Source: Clostridiales bacterium
Lineage (GTDB): Bacteria > Bacillota > Clostridia > Oscillospirales > Ruminococcaceae
NCBI GenBank assembly: GCA_012518465.1
Contig: JAAYSD010000051.1
Location: 1 to 51,004 of the forward strand
Reading direction: 5' to 3'
Length of the DNA: 51,004 bases
Shown piece after piece: positions 1 to 9,063 of the stretch (positions within the stretch are counted from its first letter, which is position 1; each line of letters starts with the position of its first letter). Position numbers and translations under genes: made by a program. The notes beneath the pieces are model-generated. The model did not search any database. It saw only the letters and a program-made list of their open reading frames with translations, and was not told where the DNA came from.

Positions 1-1149
1 GCTAGAATGATTTTTTCAGGAATTGAGCATACTGGGAAGCTGCCATTTAAAGACGTATTTATTCATGGGCTTATGCGTGATGAACAAGGCAGAAAAATGA
101 GTAAATCATTAGGAAATGGAATTGACCCGTTGGAAATTATAGAAAAATACGGTACTGATGCCTTAAGACTAACAATCGTCAGCGGAAACTCCCCCGGCAA
201 TGACATTAATTGGTCTGAAACAAAACTGACTGCTTCCAGAAACTTTGCAAACAAGCTATGGAATGCCTCACGCTATATTCTTATGAATTTGCCCGAAGGC
301 TTTAAGGCTGGAGCTTTACCAAAGGAATTAACTATTGAAGACAAGTGGCTTTTAACACGATTCAACAATTTGGCAAAGGAAGTTACCGATAATATTGATA
401 GCTATGAACTTGGTGTTGCCGTTCAAAAAATACGTGATTTTATATGGGAAATTTACTGCGACTGGTATATTGAGCTTACGAAGCCTAGAATTTCAGAGGG
501 TGGAGAAAAAGCTTTAAACGCACAAAAAGTACTAGTTTATGTCATGCAAGGTATGCTAAAATTATTGCACCCCTTTATGCCGTTTATCACCGAAGAAATA
601 TGGCAAAGCATAGATAGCAATGCTAAAAGCATTATGATAAGCGAATGGGTAAAGTATGATGAAAGCTTAAACTTTGTTAAGCAGGAGCAGGAATTTTCTA
701 AGGTTGTCGAGCTTATACGTGCTATTCGTGTACAAAGAAATGAGCTTAATGTTCCTGTATCTAAAAAAGTAAGCTTATTTATAGAAACCGATGATAAGGA
801 TATTTACAATCAATGTGCAATTTTCTTTGAAAAGCTTGCAGGCATTTCATCAATAAGCTTTGTTGATGGCAGCATTGAGGATGCTGAAAAAATGGCTGCT
901 GTCGTTGCTACTGGTGCAAGAGCATTTATTCCTTTAGGAGAGCTTGTGGATAAGGAAAAAGAGCTTGCTAGACTTGAAAAAGAGCTTGAAAAAGCAAAAA
1001 AGGACGTTGAATTTTCAAGGTCAAAGCTGAATAACCCTAATTTCATATCTAAAGCACCAAAAGCTCAGGTAGAAAAGGAACAAAAAAAGCTTGAAATAGC
1101 CTTAGAAAGATTAAAAAACATTAAAAAATCACAGGAAAATTATAAATAA
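1..1149 (+). CDS. valS: Valyl-tRNA synthetase, C-terminal part (5' truncated by window)
   Basis: Class I aminoacyl-tRNA synthetase that charges tRNA-Val in the cytoplasm. Only the 3' end is here; the frame is open from base 1, so the true start lies upstream. About 20 residues into the visible part is the KMSKS loop (RKMSKSLGNGIDP), which stabilises the adenylation transition state. It is followed by a helical anticodon-binding domain containing the DWYIELTKPR segment. The last ~70 residues are charged and heptad-like (repeated KELEKAKK blocks), matching the C-terminal coiled-coil arm known in ValRS and used for tRNA binding. IleRS and LeuRS lack this terminal coiled coil, so valS is preferred. 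The next gene, secG, has its own promoter. Confidence 0.95.
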   Translation, partial: ARMIFSGIEHTGKLPFKDVFIHGLMRDEQGRKMSKSLGNGIDPLEIIEKYGTDALRLTIVSGNSPGNDINWSETKLTASRNFANKLWNASRYILMNLPEGFKAGALPKELTIEDKWLLTRFNNLAKEVTDNIDSYELGVAVQKIRDFIWEIYCDWYIELTKPRISEGGEKALNAQKVLVYVMQGMLKLLHPFMPFITEEIWQSIDSNAKSIMISEWVKYDESLNFVKQEQEFSKVVELIRAIRVQRNELNVPVSKKVSLFIETDDKDIYNQCAIFFEKLAGISSISFVDGSIEDAEKMAAVVATGARAFIPLGELVDKEKELARLEKELEKAKKDVEFSRSKLNNPNFISKAPKAQVEKEQKKLEIALERLKNIKKSQENYK

Positions 1150-1163
1150 TTACTATTTAGCTA

Positions 1164-1192
1164 TTGCATTTGATAATATCCTATGATATAAT
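1164..1192 (+). promoter_or_regulatory. Promoter of secG
   Basis: TTGCAT (1164-1169), a 17-base spacer, then TATAAT (1187-1192) with a TGA immediately before the -10 (extended -10). Transcription should begin near 1199, leaving a leader of about 118 bases. That leader holds two small hairpins: AAAAATA/TATTTTT (1232-1251) and TGCCT/GGGCA (1287-1300), the second just ahead of the ribosome binding site. Confidence 0.7.
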
Positions 1193-1316
1193 ATTTTCCG
1201 TATCATTATATAAGATAATATTTCTATCATTAAAAATAGAAAAGTATTTTTCATGTAAAGTAACGATCTTTAATTCGTATAAAAAGTGCCTTTAAGGGCA
1301 AAATAAGGAGGAACAA

Positions 1317-1685
1317 ATGGACGCATTAGAAATTATAGGTTCTATATTACTGTTGATTTCTTGTATTTTCATTATTGCTGTTGTACTTATGCAAGATACA
1401 CAGCAGGGTATGTCCCAGCAGATTACAGGTAGCTCGGGTGATAATTATTATCAGAAAAATTCTGGCAGAACAAAGGAAGCTCGCATAAAAAGAGCAACAA
1501 CAACTGCCGCTGTTATTTTCTTTGTTGTAACTGTTGCTGTAAATATTATTAATGCAAATTTCAAATCATCATCAAACAACAGCTCAGATACTGAAAGCAC
1601 ATCACAAACTTCCGTATCTGATACAACAAGTGCAGATTCAACAACTGCACCCGAAAATACAACTGTACAAACAACTGCCGAATAA
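1317..1685 (+). CDS. secG: Preprotein translocase subunit SecG
   Basis: Small integral-membrane subunit of the SecYEG channel. Two hydrophobic helices (about residues 5-25 and 59-80) flank a cytoplasmic loop with the family-typical VVLMQDTQQGMSQQITG segment. The C-terminus (about residues 82-122) is an unusually long Ser/Thr-rich tail, so at 122 residues it exceeds the usual ~75-80. The start is set by AAGGAGG six bases ahead of the ATG. It precedes rnr, a pairing common in Firmicutes, but the smpB/ssrA genes that often complete that cluster are not seen here. A terminator-like hairpin separates it from rnr. Confidence 0.93.
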   Translation: MDALEIIGSILLLISCIFIIAVVLMQDTQQGMSQQITGSSGDNYYQKNSGRTKEARIKRATTTAAVIFFVVTVAVNIINANFKSSSNNSSDTESTSQTSVSDTTSADSTTAPENTTVQTTAE

Positions 1686-1803
1686 TTACAGGGGTTATCT
1701 TAAGGAAATGAAACAGTATTCCCCTTATTTGCAAATTTAAGGCTTTAGCTTGCGTAAATTATTTTTATGAAGATTTGCAAAGATTGTTAGCGAAAATTTA
1801 AGC

Positions 1804-1830
1804 GAGGGGTTTTTCCCCTCTTTTTATTTT
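1804..1830 (+). terminator. Intrinsic terminator between secG and rnr
   Basis: GAGGGG (1804-1809), a five-T loop, CCCCTC (1815-1820) and a T-rich tail (1821-1830). rnr begins only 22 bases later, so rnr is probably read by run-through or from a promoter I could not identify. Confidence 0.75.
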
Positions 1831-1851
1831 GTAAAATTGAGAAAGTAAATT

Positions 1852-4182
1852 ATGAAAACAAATTATATTAACAGCTTGAAATCAAAAATCATGTCCACGC
1901 TCTATTTAAACGGTGAAAAAGGCATATCTGCTAAAGATATTACAGCAGCTTTAAGGCTTTCTAAAAAAGACAAAAAAAGCCTTTCATCAACATTAGCTGA
2001 GCTTGTTGACTCAGGATTTTTATCTAAAAGTCAAAATAAAAAGTATTTTTTAAAAAATAGAAATAACTTTTTTATCGGTGAAATTTCAGGAATAAGCTCA
2101 AAATTCGGTTTTGTTAAGCCAAAAAATCAAGACAAGGATTTATTTGTTCCCGGTCATGATTTGCAAGGGGCAATTGTCGGGGATAAAGTGCTTGGCGTTT
2201 TGATGGAGGAAAAGGGTGAAAATCGTTCAGCAGTAGGAAAAATTCTTTCTATCCTAGAGGAAAATGAAAGCTTGCTTTCCGGCACTATTATAAGAAACGG
2301 TATGCGGCTTATGGTTATGCCCGATAGCTTTAGCCAAATTCCTTTGACTATATTAAAGGCAGGAAAAAAGTTATTTTCCGTCAATGATAAGGTTTTATTT
2401 AAAATCTTTAAGCGAGGTTCATCTCACTCTGAGCATTGCGTTCAAATCATTGATGTTTTAGGAAATTCAGATAGTGCTAAGGTATGTGTAAATGCTTATT
2501 TAGCATCTAATAGCATTGCTGTTGATTTCTCTGAGCTAGCACTTTTACAAGCTGAAGAAATAAATCAAAAAGGAATAGATAAAAAAGAATTGAAGTCAAG
2601 ACTCGACTTAAGAGAGCTTGATATTTTTACTATTGACGGTGCCGATACAAAGGATATAGATGATGCTGTTTCCATTGAAAAATGTGATAGCTTTTATCGT
2701 CTTGGCGTCCATATTGCTGATGTATCACATTATGTAAAACGAAATAGTGATATTGAAAAAGAGGCATTTAAAAGAGGAACAAGCATATACTTTGCCAACG
2801 CAGTTATACCAATGCTGCCTCCTGCTTTATCTAATGGAATTTGCTCGCTTAACCCACGGACAAACAGGCTTGCTTTTTCATGCTTTATGCAAATAAATTT
2901 TGATGGCAAATTATTAAATTATAGCTTTCATAAAAGCCTTATACGCTCAAGGGTTAAGGGCGTTTACGAGGAGATAAACCGTATTTTTGAAGGCAATCCT
3001 ACTAAAGCTATACTTAAAAAATATGAAAAGGTTATGCCATATCTCAAGGATATGAGGGAGCTTTCGGATATTTTAAAGCAAGCAGAAAAAAAGCGTGGCG
3101 CACCTGAAATTTCTTCAGATGAAACCAAGCTAACTCTTGATGAGAATGGCAAGTGTGTCGATGTGGGACTTCGCCAAAGTGGTATTTCACAGGGTATGAT
3201 AGAGCAATTTATGCTTATGGCAAACAGGTCGGCTGCCAGTCTAGCTATACAAAACAAGCTGCCATTTGTCTATCGTGTCCATGAAAAGCCTCCAGCCGAT
3301 AAAATAGCAGAACTAAAAAGAGTGCTTGATACTTTAAATATAAATACAGCAGGACTTAATGCAAATGCTGAACCTAAGGTTCTTGCTGATATTTTAAATA
3401 CAAACAAAGATCATGAGAGATTTCGTGTCATTAACAGACTTGTGCTAAGGTCAATGTCAAAAGCTAAATATAGTGAAGAGCCTATTGGCCACTACGGACT
3501 TGTGCTTAATGATTATGCTCATTTTACTTCACCTATAAGAAGATATTCTGACCTTGCAGTGCATAGAATTTTAGCCGACTTCATCAGTAATAACACGCAA
3601 CAAAGCATAGTGAAAAAATACACTGATTATGCAAGGGATAGTGCAAGAAAAGCAACAATAACAGAGCTAAATGCTATAAAATGCGAAAGAGAATGCACTG
3701 ATTTTTACACAGCTGAATATATGTCACTTCACATAGGAAGCAGCTTTAAGGGTATAGTTTCAGGGGTTAATAATCAAGGAATTTTCGTTCAACTAGAAAA
3801 CTCAATTGAGGGCTTCGTCCCTCTACAAAGCCTGCCAGATGGAATTTATGAATCTATTAATGGCATTTCACTATTAAATCAGCTTTCAGGAAAGAACTTT
3901 ACAATTGGCGATAAAATAGTAGTTAGATGTGTAAATACAAATGTCAGTATGGGTGAGATTGAATTTGATTTGCCTGAATATGAAGACGATATAAATCGTA
4001 ATATAAAAAACACAACCGCAAAACAAAGCACAGGAAAAAGACCGTCAAGAGAAAACAAGTCCGATTTTGCTCAAAGTCTTGAAAAATCTACTCGTGCTTC
4101 TCGGAATAATCCTTATCCAAAATTGAAAAAAGGTCGTTCTCACAGCAAACAAAACAAGCGCCGTCGTCCTCCAAAACAATAA
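1852..4182 (+). CDS. rnr: Ribonuclease R (RNB family 3'-5' exoribonuclease)
   Basis: Processive 3'-5' exoribonuclease that degrades structured RNA. The N-terminal ~70 residues look like a winged-helix RNase R N-domain, followed by cold-shock OB folds. The RNB catalytic core is marked by the Asp cluster DGADTKDIDDAV near residues 262-272 and by the HIADVSHYV segment. An S1 RNA-binding domain begins near residue 629 (FKGIVSGVNNQGIFVQL). The tail after about residue 720 is Lys/Arg-rich, as is usual for RNase R. At 776 residues it is a normal length. The ribosome binding site (GAGAAAG) is weak. The last 95 bases overlap the 3' end of the minus-strand NfeD-like gene. Confidence 0.93.
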   Translation: MKTNYINSLKSKIMSTLYLNGEKGISAKDITAALRLSKKDKKSLSSTLAELVDSGFLSKSQNKKYFLKNRNNFFIGEISGISSKFGFVKPKNQDKDLFVPGHDLQGAIVGDKVLGVLMEEKGENRSAVGKILSILEENESLLSGTIIRNGMRLMVMPDSFSQIPLTILKAGKKLFSVNDKVLFKIFKRGSSHSEHCVQIIDVLGNSDSAKVCVNAYLASNSIAVDFSELALLQAEEINQKGIDKKELKSRLDLRELDIFTIDGADTKDIDDAVSIEKCDSFYRLGVHIADVSHYVKRNSDIEKEAFKRGTSIYFANAVIPMLPPALSNGICSLNPRTNRLAFSCFMQINFDGKLLNYSFHKSLIRSRVKGVYEEINRIFEGNPTKAILKKYEKVMPYLKDMRELSDILKQAEKKRGAPEISSDETKLTLDENGKCVDVGLRQSGISQGMIEQFMLMANRSAASLAIQNKLPFVYRVHEKPPADKIAELKRVLDTLNINTAGLNANAEPKVLADILNTNKDHERFRVINRLVLRSMSKAKYSEEPIGHYGLVLNDYAHFTSPIRRYSDLAVHRILADFISNNTQQSIVKKYTDYARDSARKATITELNAIKCERECTDFYTAEYMSLHIGSSFKGIVSGVNNQGIFVQLENSIEGFVPLQSLPDGIYESINGISLLNQLSGKNFTIGDKIVVRCVNTNVSMGEIEFDLPEYEDDINRNIKNTTAKQSTGKRPSRENKSDFAQSLEKSTRASRNNPYPKLKKGRSHSKQNKRRRPPKQ

Positions 4183-4669
4183 TTACCTTTTCTCCAGCCT
4201 TAAACTTTCTTTTAAGTCCACTTTCTGCTGAATTTGCTGAAAGTGCCTTATATTCATATGCCTTCCCCTCAAACAAGAACTTTATTTTGCCAAAATCGCC
4301 TTCTTCGCCGCTTATTTCTTGAGTAATAATCGCATTTAAGCCGCTTAAATCATCTTTTTGAGGAAGCTTCTTTTTTCGCTTAAGAAAATACGACTTGATA
4401 AATTGTTCTAATACTGCATTAAAGGCTATTGCAAATATAATCGAGGATAGCATTGATACTTTTTTAAAGCCGATGGCTTCTGCTATCAATCCTGATACAG
4501 AAAAAACCAAAAGAAATACACCTAAGCTCAAAAAAGAATTAGGCAAAAACAAGCTAACGCTCAGCACTTTTCCTTTATCATTATAAAAAGGCTTTTCTAA
4601 AGCATTTAAGCTGCCGCCAAAAGCCTTTAATAATGCAGGCAAGCACAGTACAACGATTGATAATAGCAA
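4088..4669 (-). CDS. NfeD-like membrane protein (start uncertain)
   Basis: The predicted product has two or three membrane helices followed by a soluble C-terminal domain of about 80 residues. That domain has the small beta-barrel pattern of NfeD proteins (GKIKFLFEGKAYEYKALS, later AGEKVIIVLEDDGACFV). NfeD proteins are membrane partners of stomatin-like proteins or rhomboid-like proteases; no such partner lies nearby, so the role is unknown. The start is a problem: the frame has no ATG in a sensible place. I give a TTG at 4669 that begins just before the first hydrophobic segment but lacks a good ribosome binding site. Longer starts would run into the divergent GtrA gene. The 3' end overlaps rnr tail to tail. 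Confidence 0.5.
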   Translation of the reverse strand: MLLSIVVLCLPALLKAFGGSLNALEKPFYNDKGKVLSVSLFLPNSFLSLGVFLLVFSVSGLIAEAIGFKKVSMLSSIIFAIAFNAVLEQFIKSYFLKRKKKLPQKDDLSGLNAIITQEISGEEGDFGKIKFLFEGKAYEYKALSANSAESGLKRKFKAGEKVIIVLEDDGACFVCCENDLFSILDKDYSEKHE

Positions 4670-4717
4670 AGTAAAGCAATATAAAATTATAATAATATCA
4701 CAACCTTTGGAGGAATT

Positions 4718-5239
4718 ATGCAAGAAACTCAGAAAAAAATCAATAAAGAATGGTTTATAGATGTTTTTAAAAGAATCTGGCATATTAAAGAATGGAAGTC
4801 GCTTTATACCGAAAACAGACAAGTGGCTAATTACATAATATTTGGTGTTGTCACCACTGTTGTTAGCTTTATATCCTATTGGCTGGCTAGAAAATTCATG
4901 TTTATAAGAGAAGGAGGCAGTGGCGGTGAAATCGACATTGCTTTATCTACTACCTTTTCATGGATCACTTCCGTAACCACTGCATTTATCACAAATAGGC
5001 TTTGGGTCTTTGATGGAAAGGTCAAAGGTGCTAAAAACCTGCTTATACAAACCTTTAACTTTTATAGCTCCAGATTTCTCACATATATCTTTGAAGTAGG
5101 CTTTATGTGGGTGATTACAAGCTTTTTATTCCCCGATAATAAAACGCTTGAGCTTGTAGCAAAAATTATAGCAAACTTTTTTGTTCTTATTTTAAACTTT
5201 ATTTTAAGTAAGCTATTCGTATTTAAAAAGAAAAAATAA
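4718..5239 (+). CDS. GtrA-family membrane protein
   Basis: A 173-residue protein with four predicted helices (about residues 42-62, 77-100, 115-138 and 148-168) and the GtrA-like opening QVANYIIFGVVTTVVSFISYW. The family is thought to move polyprenyl-phosphate-linked sugars across the membrane, for example for teichoic acid or O-antigen glycosylation. No glycosyltransferase partner sits beside it here. The start is well fixed by TTGGAGGAATT ahead of the ATG. It ends at a hairpin terminator shared with the convergent ABC permease. Confidence 0.85.
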   Translation: MQETQKKINKEWFIDVFKRIWHIKEWKSLYTENRQVANYIIFGVVTTVVSFISYWLARKFMFIREGGSGGEIDIALSTTFSWITSVTTAFITNRLWVFDGKVKGAKNLLIQTFNFYSSRFLTYIFEVGFMWVITSFLFPDNKTLELVAKIIANFFVLILNFILSKLFVFKKKK

Positions 5240-5255
5240 CATTTAGTAATATTAG

Positions 5256-5287
5256 AAAACTTGCCGTAAAAACGACAAGTTTTTTAT
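5256..5287. terminator. Bidirectional terminator after the GtrA gene
   Basis: AAAACTTG (5256-5263) pairs with CAAGTTTT (5276-5283), with a further CGT/ACG inner pairing. A T run follows on the plus strand and an A run precedes, so it can serve both the GtrA gene and the convergent ABC permease. Confidence 0.75.
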
Positions 5288-5305
5288 TATATCTAAATAA
5301 TTGCT

Positions 5306-6181
5306 TTAAAACTCAGGTATATCCTCATAATTTCTTATTTCTCTCGACTGTAAAAAGAAAATAGAGATAAGATATGCTAATACACAAAGCACAAGTGTGA
5401 TAATGATTGTAATGACTATCTCATATATAGACACACTTTGATTATCCATTAAATATGATGAAATTAGATTAGGAAATGCCATAGGGTAGTAGGAATAAAG
5501 ACCCATTTTCACAAAAACATTATTAAGCAAATATGCACCTAAAATCGTGCTGATAGCACCTATTCCGGCTTTTCCACTGGATAAGCCTATACAAAATGAA
5601 GTACAAACCAAAAACAACGGAAGTAAAGATATTGTAGCTGCGTATAATAATATTTGTCCCATGTCTATATTAAATGCTATAACAGCACCTTCAGGCGCTT
5701 TGTCAAATAAATTCATTGACATTATACCGATGATTAAAGTCATAAGAAAATTAACAATATATACAAATATGGGATAAATAAAAAATTTTGCACTTACATA
5801 ATTTACGGATTTTAAGCCTGCTGAATTGGGGATAATATGAGCCTTTTCCTTTTGCTCCTTACCTGACGCACCCATAAGCAAAAAAACAGATAAAACAATA
5901 GTAAGAATAGTACCTAATATAGATAATGTGGTGAACATAGAGCCCTGTGAAAAAGTTTCTTTAATTAAATCAAAATCCTCATATTCGCCAAATTCCTCTG
6001 TTGATATCCCCATTTTCTCAGGATTTATTGTCATGCCAGTTACACCGACAATATCATCGGCATATGAATAAAACATTGTTAATAAAATCATGGTTAAAAT
6101 AGGAACTAAAAGAATCACATATAGCTTTCCCGACCTTGAAAAATATAACAACTCTTTTTTAAAGCTTGCTTTTAACTGCAT
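5306..6181 (-). CDS. ABC-2 type transporter permease
   Basis: A 291-residue permease. One N-terminal helix (about residues 20-38) is followed by an extracytoplasmic segment of ~50 residues and then five more helices, ending with a cytoplasmic SREIRNYEDIPEF tail. This is the ABC-2 layout of NatB-like and drug or peptide exporters. It starts 9 bases downstream of its ATPase gene, so the two form one transcription unit. GGGGAGA precedes the ATG. The substrate cannot be told from sequence. Confidence 0.85.
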   Translation of the reverse strand: MQLKASFKKELLYFSRSGKLYVILLVPILTMILLTMFYSYADDIVGVTGMTINPEKMGISTEEFGEYEDFDLIKETFSQGSMFTTLSILGTILTIVLSVFLLMGASGKEQKEKAHIIPNSAGLKSVNYVSAKFFIYPIFVYIVNFLMTLIIGIMSMNLFDKAPEGAVIAFNIDMGQILLYAATISLLPLFLVCTSFCIGLSSGKAGIGAISTILGAYLLNNVFVKMGLYSYYPMAFPNLISSYLMDNQSVSIYEIVITIIITLVLCVLAYLISIFFLQSREIRNYEDIPEF

Positions 6182-6190
6182 ATTCTCCCC

Positions 6191-7120
6191 CTATGCCTTT
6201 CTATTTTGATTAGTATATTTAAAGTAAATATCTTCAAGCGAAGTACCCTCAACATTTATATTCTGTGGGATAATCGCCCTTAGTGCAAGAGATTTAGTGA
6301 TTTTCTCAATATCCGCTTCTTTATCGGTTATAGTAAAGGAAAGCTCCTTTTTATTCACACTTAACTTAACGCTGTCATAGCCTTCTTCCTTTAAAGCCAA
6401 AACGTCCTCATCACTAATAGGCTTTAACAGCCTTACATGAAGAATAGATTGAGCATCACTTTCCCCATATACCTGATTAATAATATCCTTTATACTTCCC
6501 TCAAGCACCATTTTTCCATTGTTCATAATACCTATTTTATCAGCAACACGCTCAACATCAGATAAAATATGTGTGGAAAGAATAATTGTATTTCCCATAT
6601 CCTTTAATTTTTGAATAAGTGACATTACTTCCGCTCTTCCCTGAGGGTCAAGCGCACTAGTAGGCTCATCTAATAGTAAAAGGTCTGGTTCGTTAAATAT
6701 AGAAGCCGCTATGCCCATTTTCTGCGTCATTCCACGTGAAAAACCTCGTATCCTGCGACGCTTAGCAAAAGAAAGATTTACCATATCAATCAATTCATTA
6801 ACACGCTTATCAATATCTCCTTTGTAATTACAACAAGCCGCGATGAATTGAAGATATTCGACAGGATTCATATACCCGTATAAAGAAGGTGATTCCGGCA
6901 AATATCCGATTTTTATATCATTTACCTTGTTATCAGTACCAATTTTTATTGTGCCGACGTCTTTTTTTATTATACTGCAAATGATATTCATCGTCGTTGT
7001 CTTGCCGCAGCCATTCCTGCCCAATAGGCCGTATATCGAGCCCTTTTCGACAGACATATTCAGCCCATTTAAAACTTTAAGACCTCCATACGCCTTTTCT
7101 AATCCAATTATTTCAAGCAT
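6191..7120 (-). CDS. ABC transporter ATP-binding protein (CcmA/NatA-like)
   Basis: Nucleotide-binding subunit of the exporter encoded with 5306-6181. It has Walker A GRNGCGKT (residues ~34-41), a signature-region FSRGMTQKMGIA, Walker B LLLLDEPTSALDP and a switch histidine in STH. The C-terminal ~80 residues form the extra domain common in ABC-2 exporter ATPases. I start it at the ATG at 7120, which has AAAGGGA at the right distance, rather than at the upstream in-frame codon at 7180 that adds only low-complexity residues. A promoter lies at 7152-7180. Confidence 0.9.
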   Translation of the reverse strand: MLEIIGLEKAYGGLKVLNGLNMSVEKGSIYGLLGRNGCGKTTTMNIICSIIKKDVGTIKIGTDNKVNDIKIGYLPESPSLYGYMNPVEYLQFIAACCNYKGDIDKRVNELIDMVNLSFAKRRRIRGFSRGMTQKMGIAASIFNEPDLLLLDEPTSALDPQGRAEVMSLIQKLKDMGNTIILSTHILSDVERVADKIGIMNNGKMVLEGSIKDIINQVYGESDAQSILHVRLLKPISDEDVLALKEEGYDSVKLSVNKKELSFTITDKEADIEKITKSLALRAIIPQNINVEGTSLEDIYFKYTNQNRKA

Positions 7121-7151
7121 AATATTCCCTTTCTGAAAATACTTTAATATA

Positions 7152-7180
7152 ATTATATAATAAATTATAAAAATTAGCAA
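7152..7180 (-). promoter_or_regulatory. Promoter of the ABC-2 exporter operon
   Basis: Read on the minus strand: TTGCTA (7180-7175), a 17-base spacer, then TATAAT (7157-7152). It lies about 32 bases ahead of the ATPase start. Confidence 0.55.
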
Positions 7181-7237
7181 TAGGTGTTTTAATTGAAATT
7201 ATAAAAAATATATAAATTTACTTTCTATATTATTTAG

Positions 7238-7453
7238 TTTTCAACATTATATAATCAACGTGTTATTTGGGGATATAGCTAATAAAAATGACATAGAAAG
7301 AAAAACAAATGCAAAAAATGTTGAAAACCATGTTGAAAATGTTGAAAATCGGACAACTTTTCCTCGTTTTTAACACAGATTTCTTAAAAACCGTATTATA
7401 AGCATTAAAAATTAAGATTTCAATGTTGAAAACCCTGTGGAATATGTTGAAAC
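7238..7453. repeat. Cluster of DnaA-box-like 9-mers (gene-free stretch)
   Basis: The 438-base stretch 7121-7558 holds no convincing gene. It contains a cluster of one 9-mer. TGTTGAAAA occurs at 7319, 7331, 7340 and 7424; its reverse, TTTTCAACA, at 7238; near matches are TGTGGAATA at 7436 and TGTTGAAAC at 7445, plus TTTTTAACA at 7367. On the other strand the unit differs by two bases from the DnaA box TTATCCACA. Spacings of 12, 9, 12 and 9 bases between neighbouring copies suggest cooperative protein binding. This could be a DnaA-titration cluster outside oriC (inference). Confidence 0.45.
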
Positions 7454-7486
7454 TATTAATGTAACCCAAATTTTATTTAAAAAATA

Positions 7487-7515
7487 TTGCCCTTTTATTA
7501 TAAATATGATACAAT
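7487..7515 (+). promoter_or_regulatory. Promoter of purB
   Basis: TTGCCC (7487-7492), a 17-base spacer, then TACAAT (7510-7515) with an extended -10 TG at 7507-7508. The predicted leader is short, about 37 bases. Confidence 0.6.
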
Positions 7516-7558
7516 AACTAAGTAAATATAATTGGTAATAAAATAAAGGAGTTTATAG

Positions 7559-9007
7559 ATGATAAATAATTCTAATTTGTATTCTCAGTATGAAAGTCCA
7601 TTTAGCGCAAGATATGCAAGCAAGGAAATGCAAGGCGTTTTTTCAGCTCAAAAGAAATTCAGCACTTTTCGCAGGCTTTGGGTTGCACTTGCACGTGCTG
7701 AGATGAAGCTGGGGCTTAATATCACACAAGACCAAGTAGATGAACTAGAGGCTAATGTCGATAATATCGATTTTGAAGCTGCTCAAGAATTTGAAAAAAA
7801 GCTACGTCATGACGTAATGGCTCATGTCCATGCATATGGACTTGTTTGCCCAAAGGCAAAGGGAATTATTCATCTAGGTGCTACCTCATGCTATGTTGAT
7901 GATAATACAGATATTATTGTTATGCGTGACGGACTGAATATAATCAAAAGAAAGCTTATTAATATTTTATCTAATCTAGCTGAATTTGCTGATAAATACA
8001 AGGCGATGCCCTGTCTTGCATACACGCATTTACAGCCTGCACAGCTTACCACTGTGGGAAAGCGTGCAACTCTATGGATGAATGAGCTTTTAATAGATTT
8101 AGAAGAGCTTGAATTTCGTATAAAAAATTTAAAGCTTTTGGGACAAAAGGGTACAACCGGTACTCAAGCAAGCTTTGTAGAGCTATTTAATGGCGATGAT
8201 GAAAAAATTGATAAGCTTGAGCAAATGATAGCTGAAGAAATGGGATTTGACGCTGTTTTCCCTGTTTCAGGACAAACCTATTCAAGAAAAGTAGATTCTC
8301 AAGTGCTTTCCACCTTAGGACAAATTGCTCAATCATGCAGTAAATTCAGCAATGATTTAAGAATTTTAGCAAGCTTCAAAGAAATGGAAGAACCTTTTGA
8401 AAAAAATCAAATCGGCTCAAGTGCCATGCCTTATAAACGTAATCCCATGAGAAGCGAGAGGATTACTTCACTTTCCAGATATGTTATTGTAAACACTCTT
8501 AACCCAGCCTTTACAAGTGCTACACAATGGTTTGAACGTACTCTGGATGACAGTGCAAATAAAAGAATATCGATAGCTGAGGCATTTTTAGGAGTTGATT
8601 CTATACTTAATATTATGCTTAATGTTACTAATGGAATAGTCATCTATCCTAAGGTTATTAATAAAAGAGTGATGGCAGAGCTTCCCTTTATGGCTACTGA
8701 AAATATCATGATGCAAGCAGTAAAAAAAGGTGGCGACCGTCAAGAGCTGCACGAAAAATTAAGACAGCATAGCATTGCAGCTGCCGCTGTGGTAAAGCAG
8801 GAAGGCGGAAAGAATAACTTGCTGGAAAGAATAGCAAGTGACAAGGCTTTTGGGCTTTCAATCAATGAGCTTGAGGCAGTTATGCAGCCCGAACGCTTTA
8901 CAGGTAGAGCAGAAAAGCAAGTAACAAGGTTTTTAAACGATTTTATTAAACCTCTTCTAGAAAAAAATAAAGAGCTTCTAGGTGAAACAGCAGAGCTATC
9001 TGTGTAA
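7559..9007 (+). CDS. purB: Adenylosuccinate lyase
   Basis: Fumarase/aspartase superfamily enzyme. It cleaves SAICAR to AICAR and adenylosuccinate to AMP, both with release of fumarate, in purine synthesis. The superfamily signature SSAMPYKRNP lies at residues ~287-296. The THLQPAQ motif carries a conserved active-site His (~157), and the N-terminal region has the usual arginine-rich SPFSARY segment. At 482 residues it is the longer form of the enzyme. The start is set by AAAGGAG before the ATG. It stands alone, without other pur genes beside it, and has its own promoter next to the DnaA-box-like cluster. Confidence 0.95.
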   Translation: MINNSNLYSQYESPFSARYASKEMQGVFSAQKKFSTFRRLWVALARAEMKLGLNITQDQVDELEANVDNIDFEAAQEFEKKLRHDVMAHVHAYGLVCPKAKGIIHLGATSCYVDDNTDIIVMRDGLNIIKRKLINILSNLAEFADKYKAMPCLAYTHLQPAQLTTVGKRATLWMNELLIDLEELEFRIKNLKLLGQKGTTGTQASFVELFNGDDEKIDKLEQMIAEEMGFDAVFPVSGQTYSRKVDSQVLSTLGQIAQSCSKFSNDLRILASFKEMEEPFEKNQIGSSAMPYKRNPMRSERITSLSRYVIVNTLNPAFTSATQWFERTLDDSANKRISIAEAFLGVDSILNIMLNVTNGIVIYPKVINKRVMAELPFMATENIMMQAVKKGGDRQELHEKLRQHSIAAAAVVKQEGGKNNLLERIASDKAFGLSINELEAVMQPERFTGRAEKQVTRFLNDFIKPLLEKNKELLGETAELSV

Positions 9008-9063
9008 TAAATACAGTTGTTTTACATAATATTGAAGTTTTTTTATCATTTTTAACAAAAGTA

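Noticed and set aside
1552..1740. A 62-residue frame overlapping the secG tail
   Set aside because: It is an out-of-frame reading of the Ser/Thr-rich secG C-terminus; Gln/His-rich composition and no ribosome binding site.
7263..7469. A 68-residue minus-strand reading frame
   Set aside because: Its repeated FNI residues come directly from the repeated TTTTCAACA units; it has no ribosome binding site and no protein-like composition.
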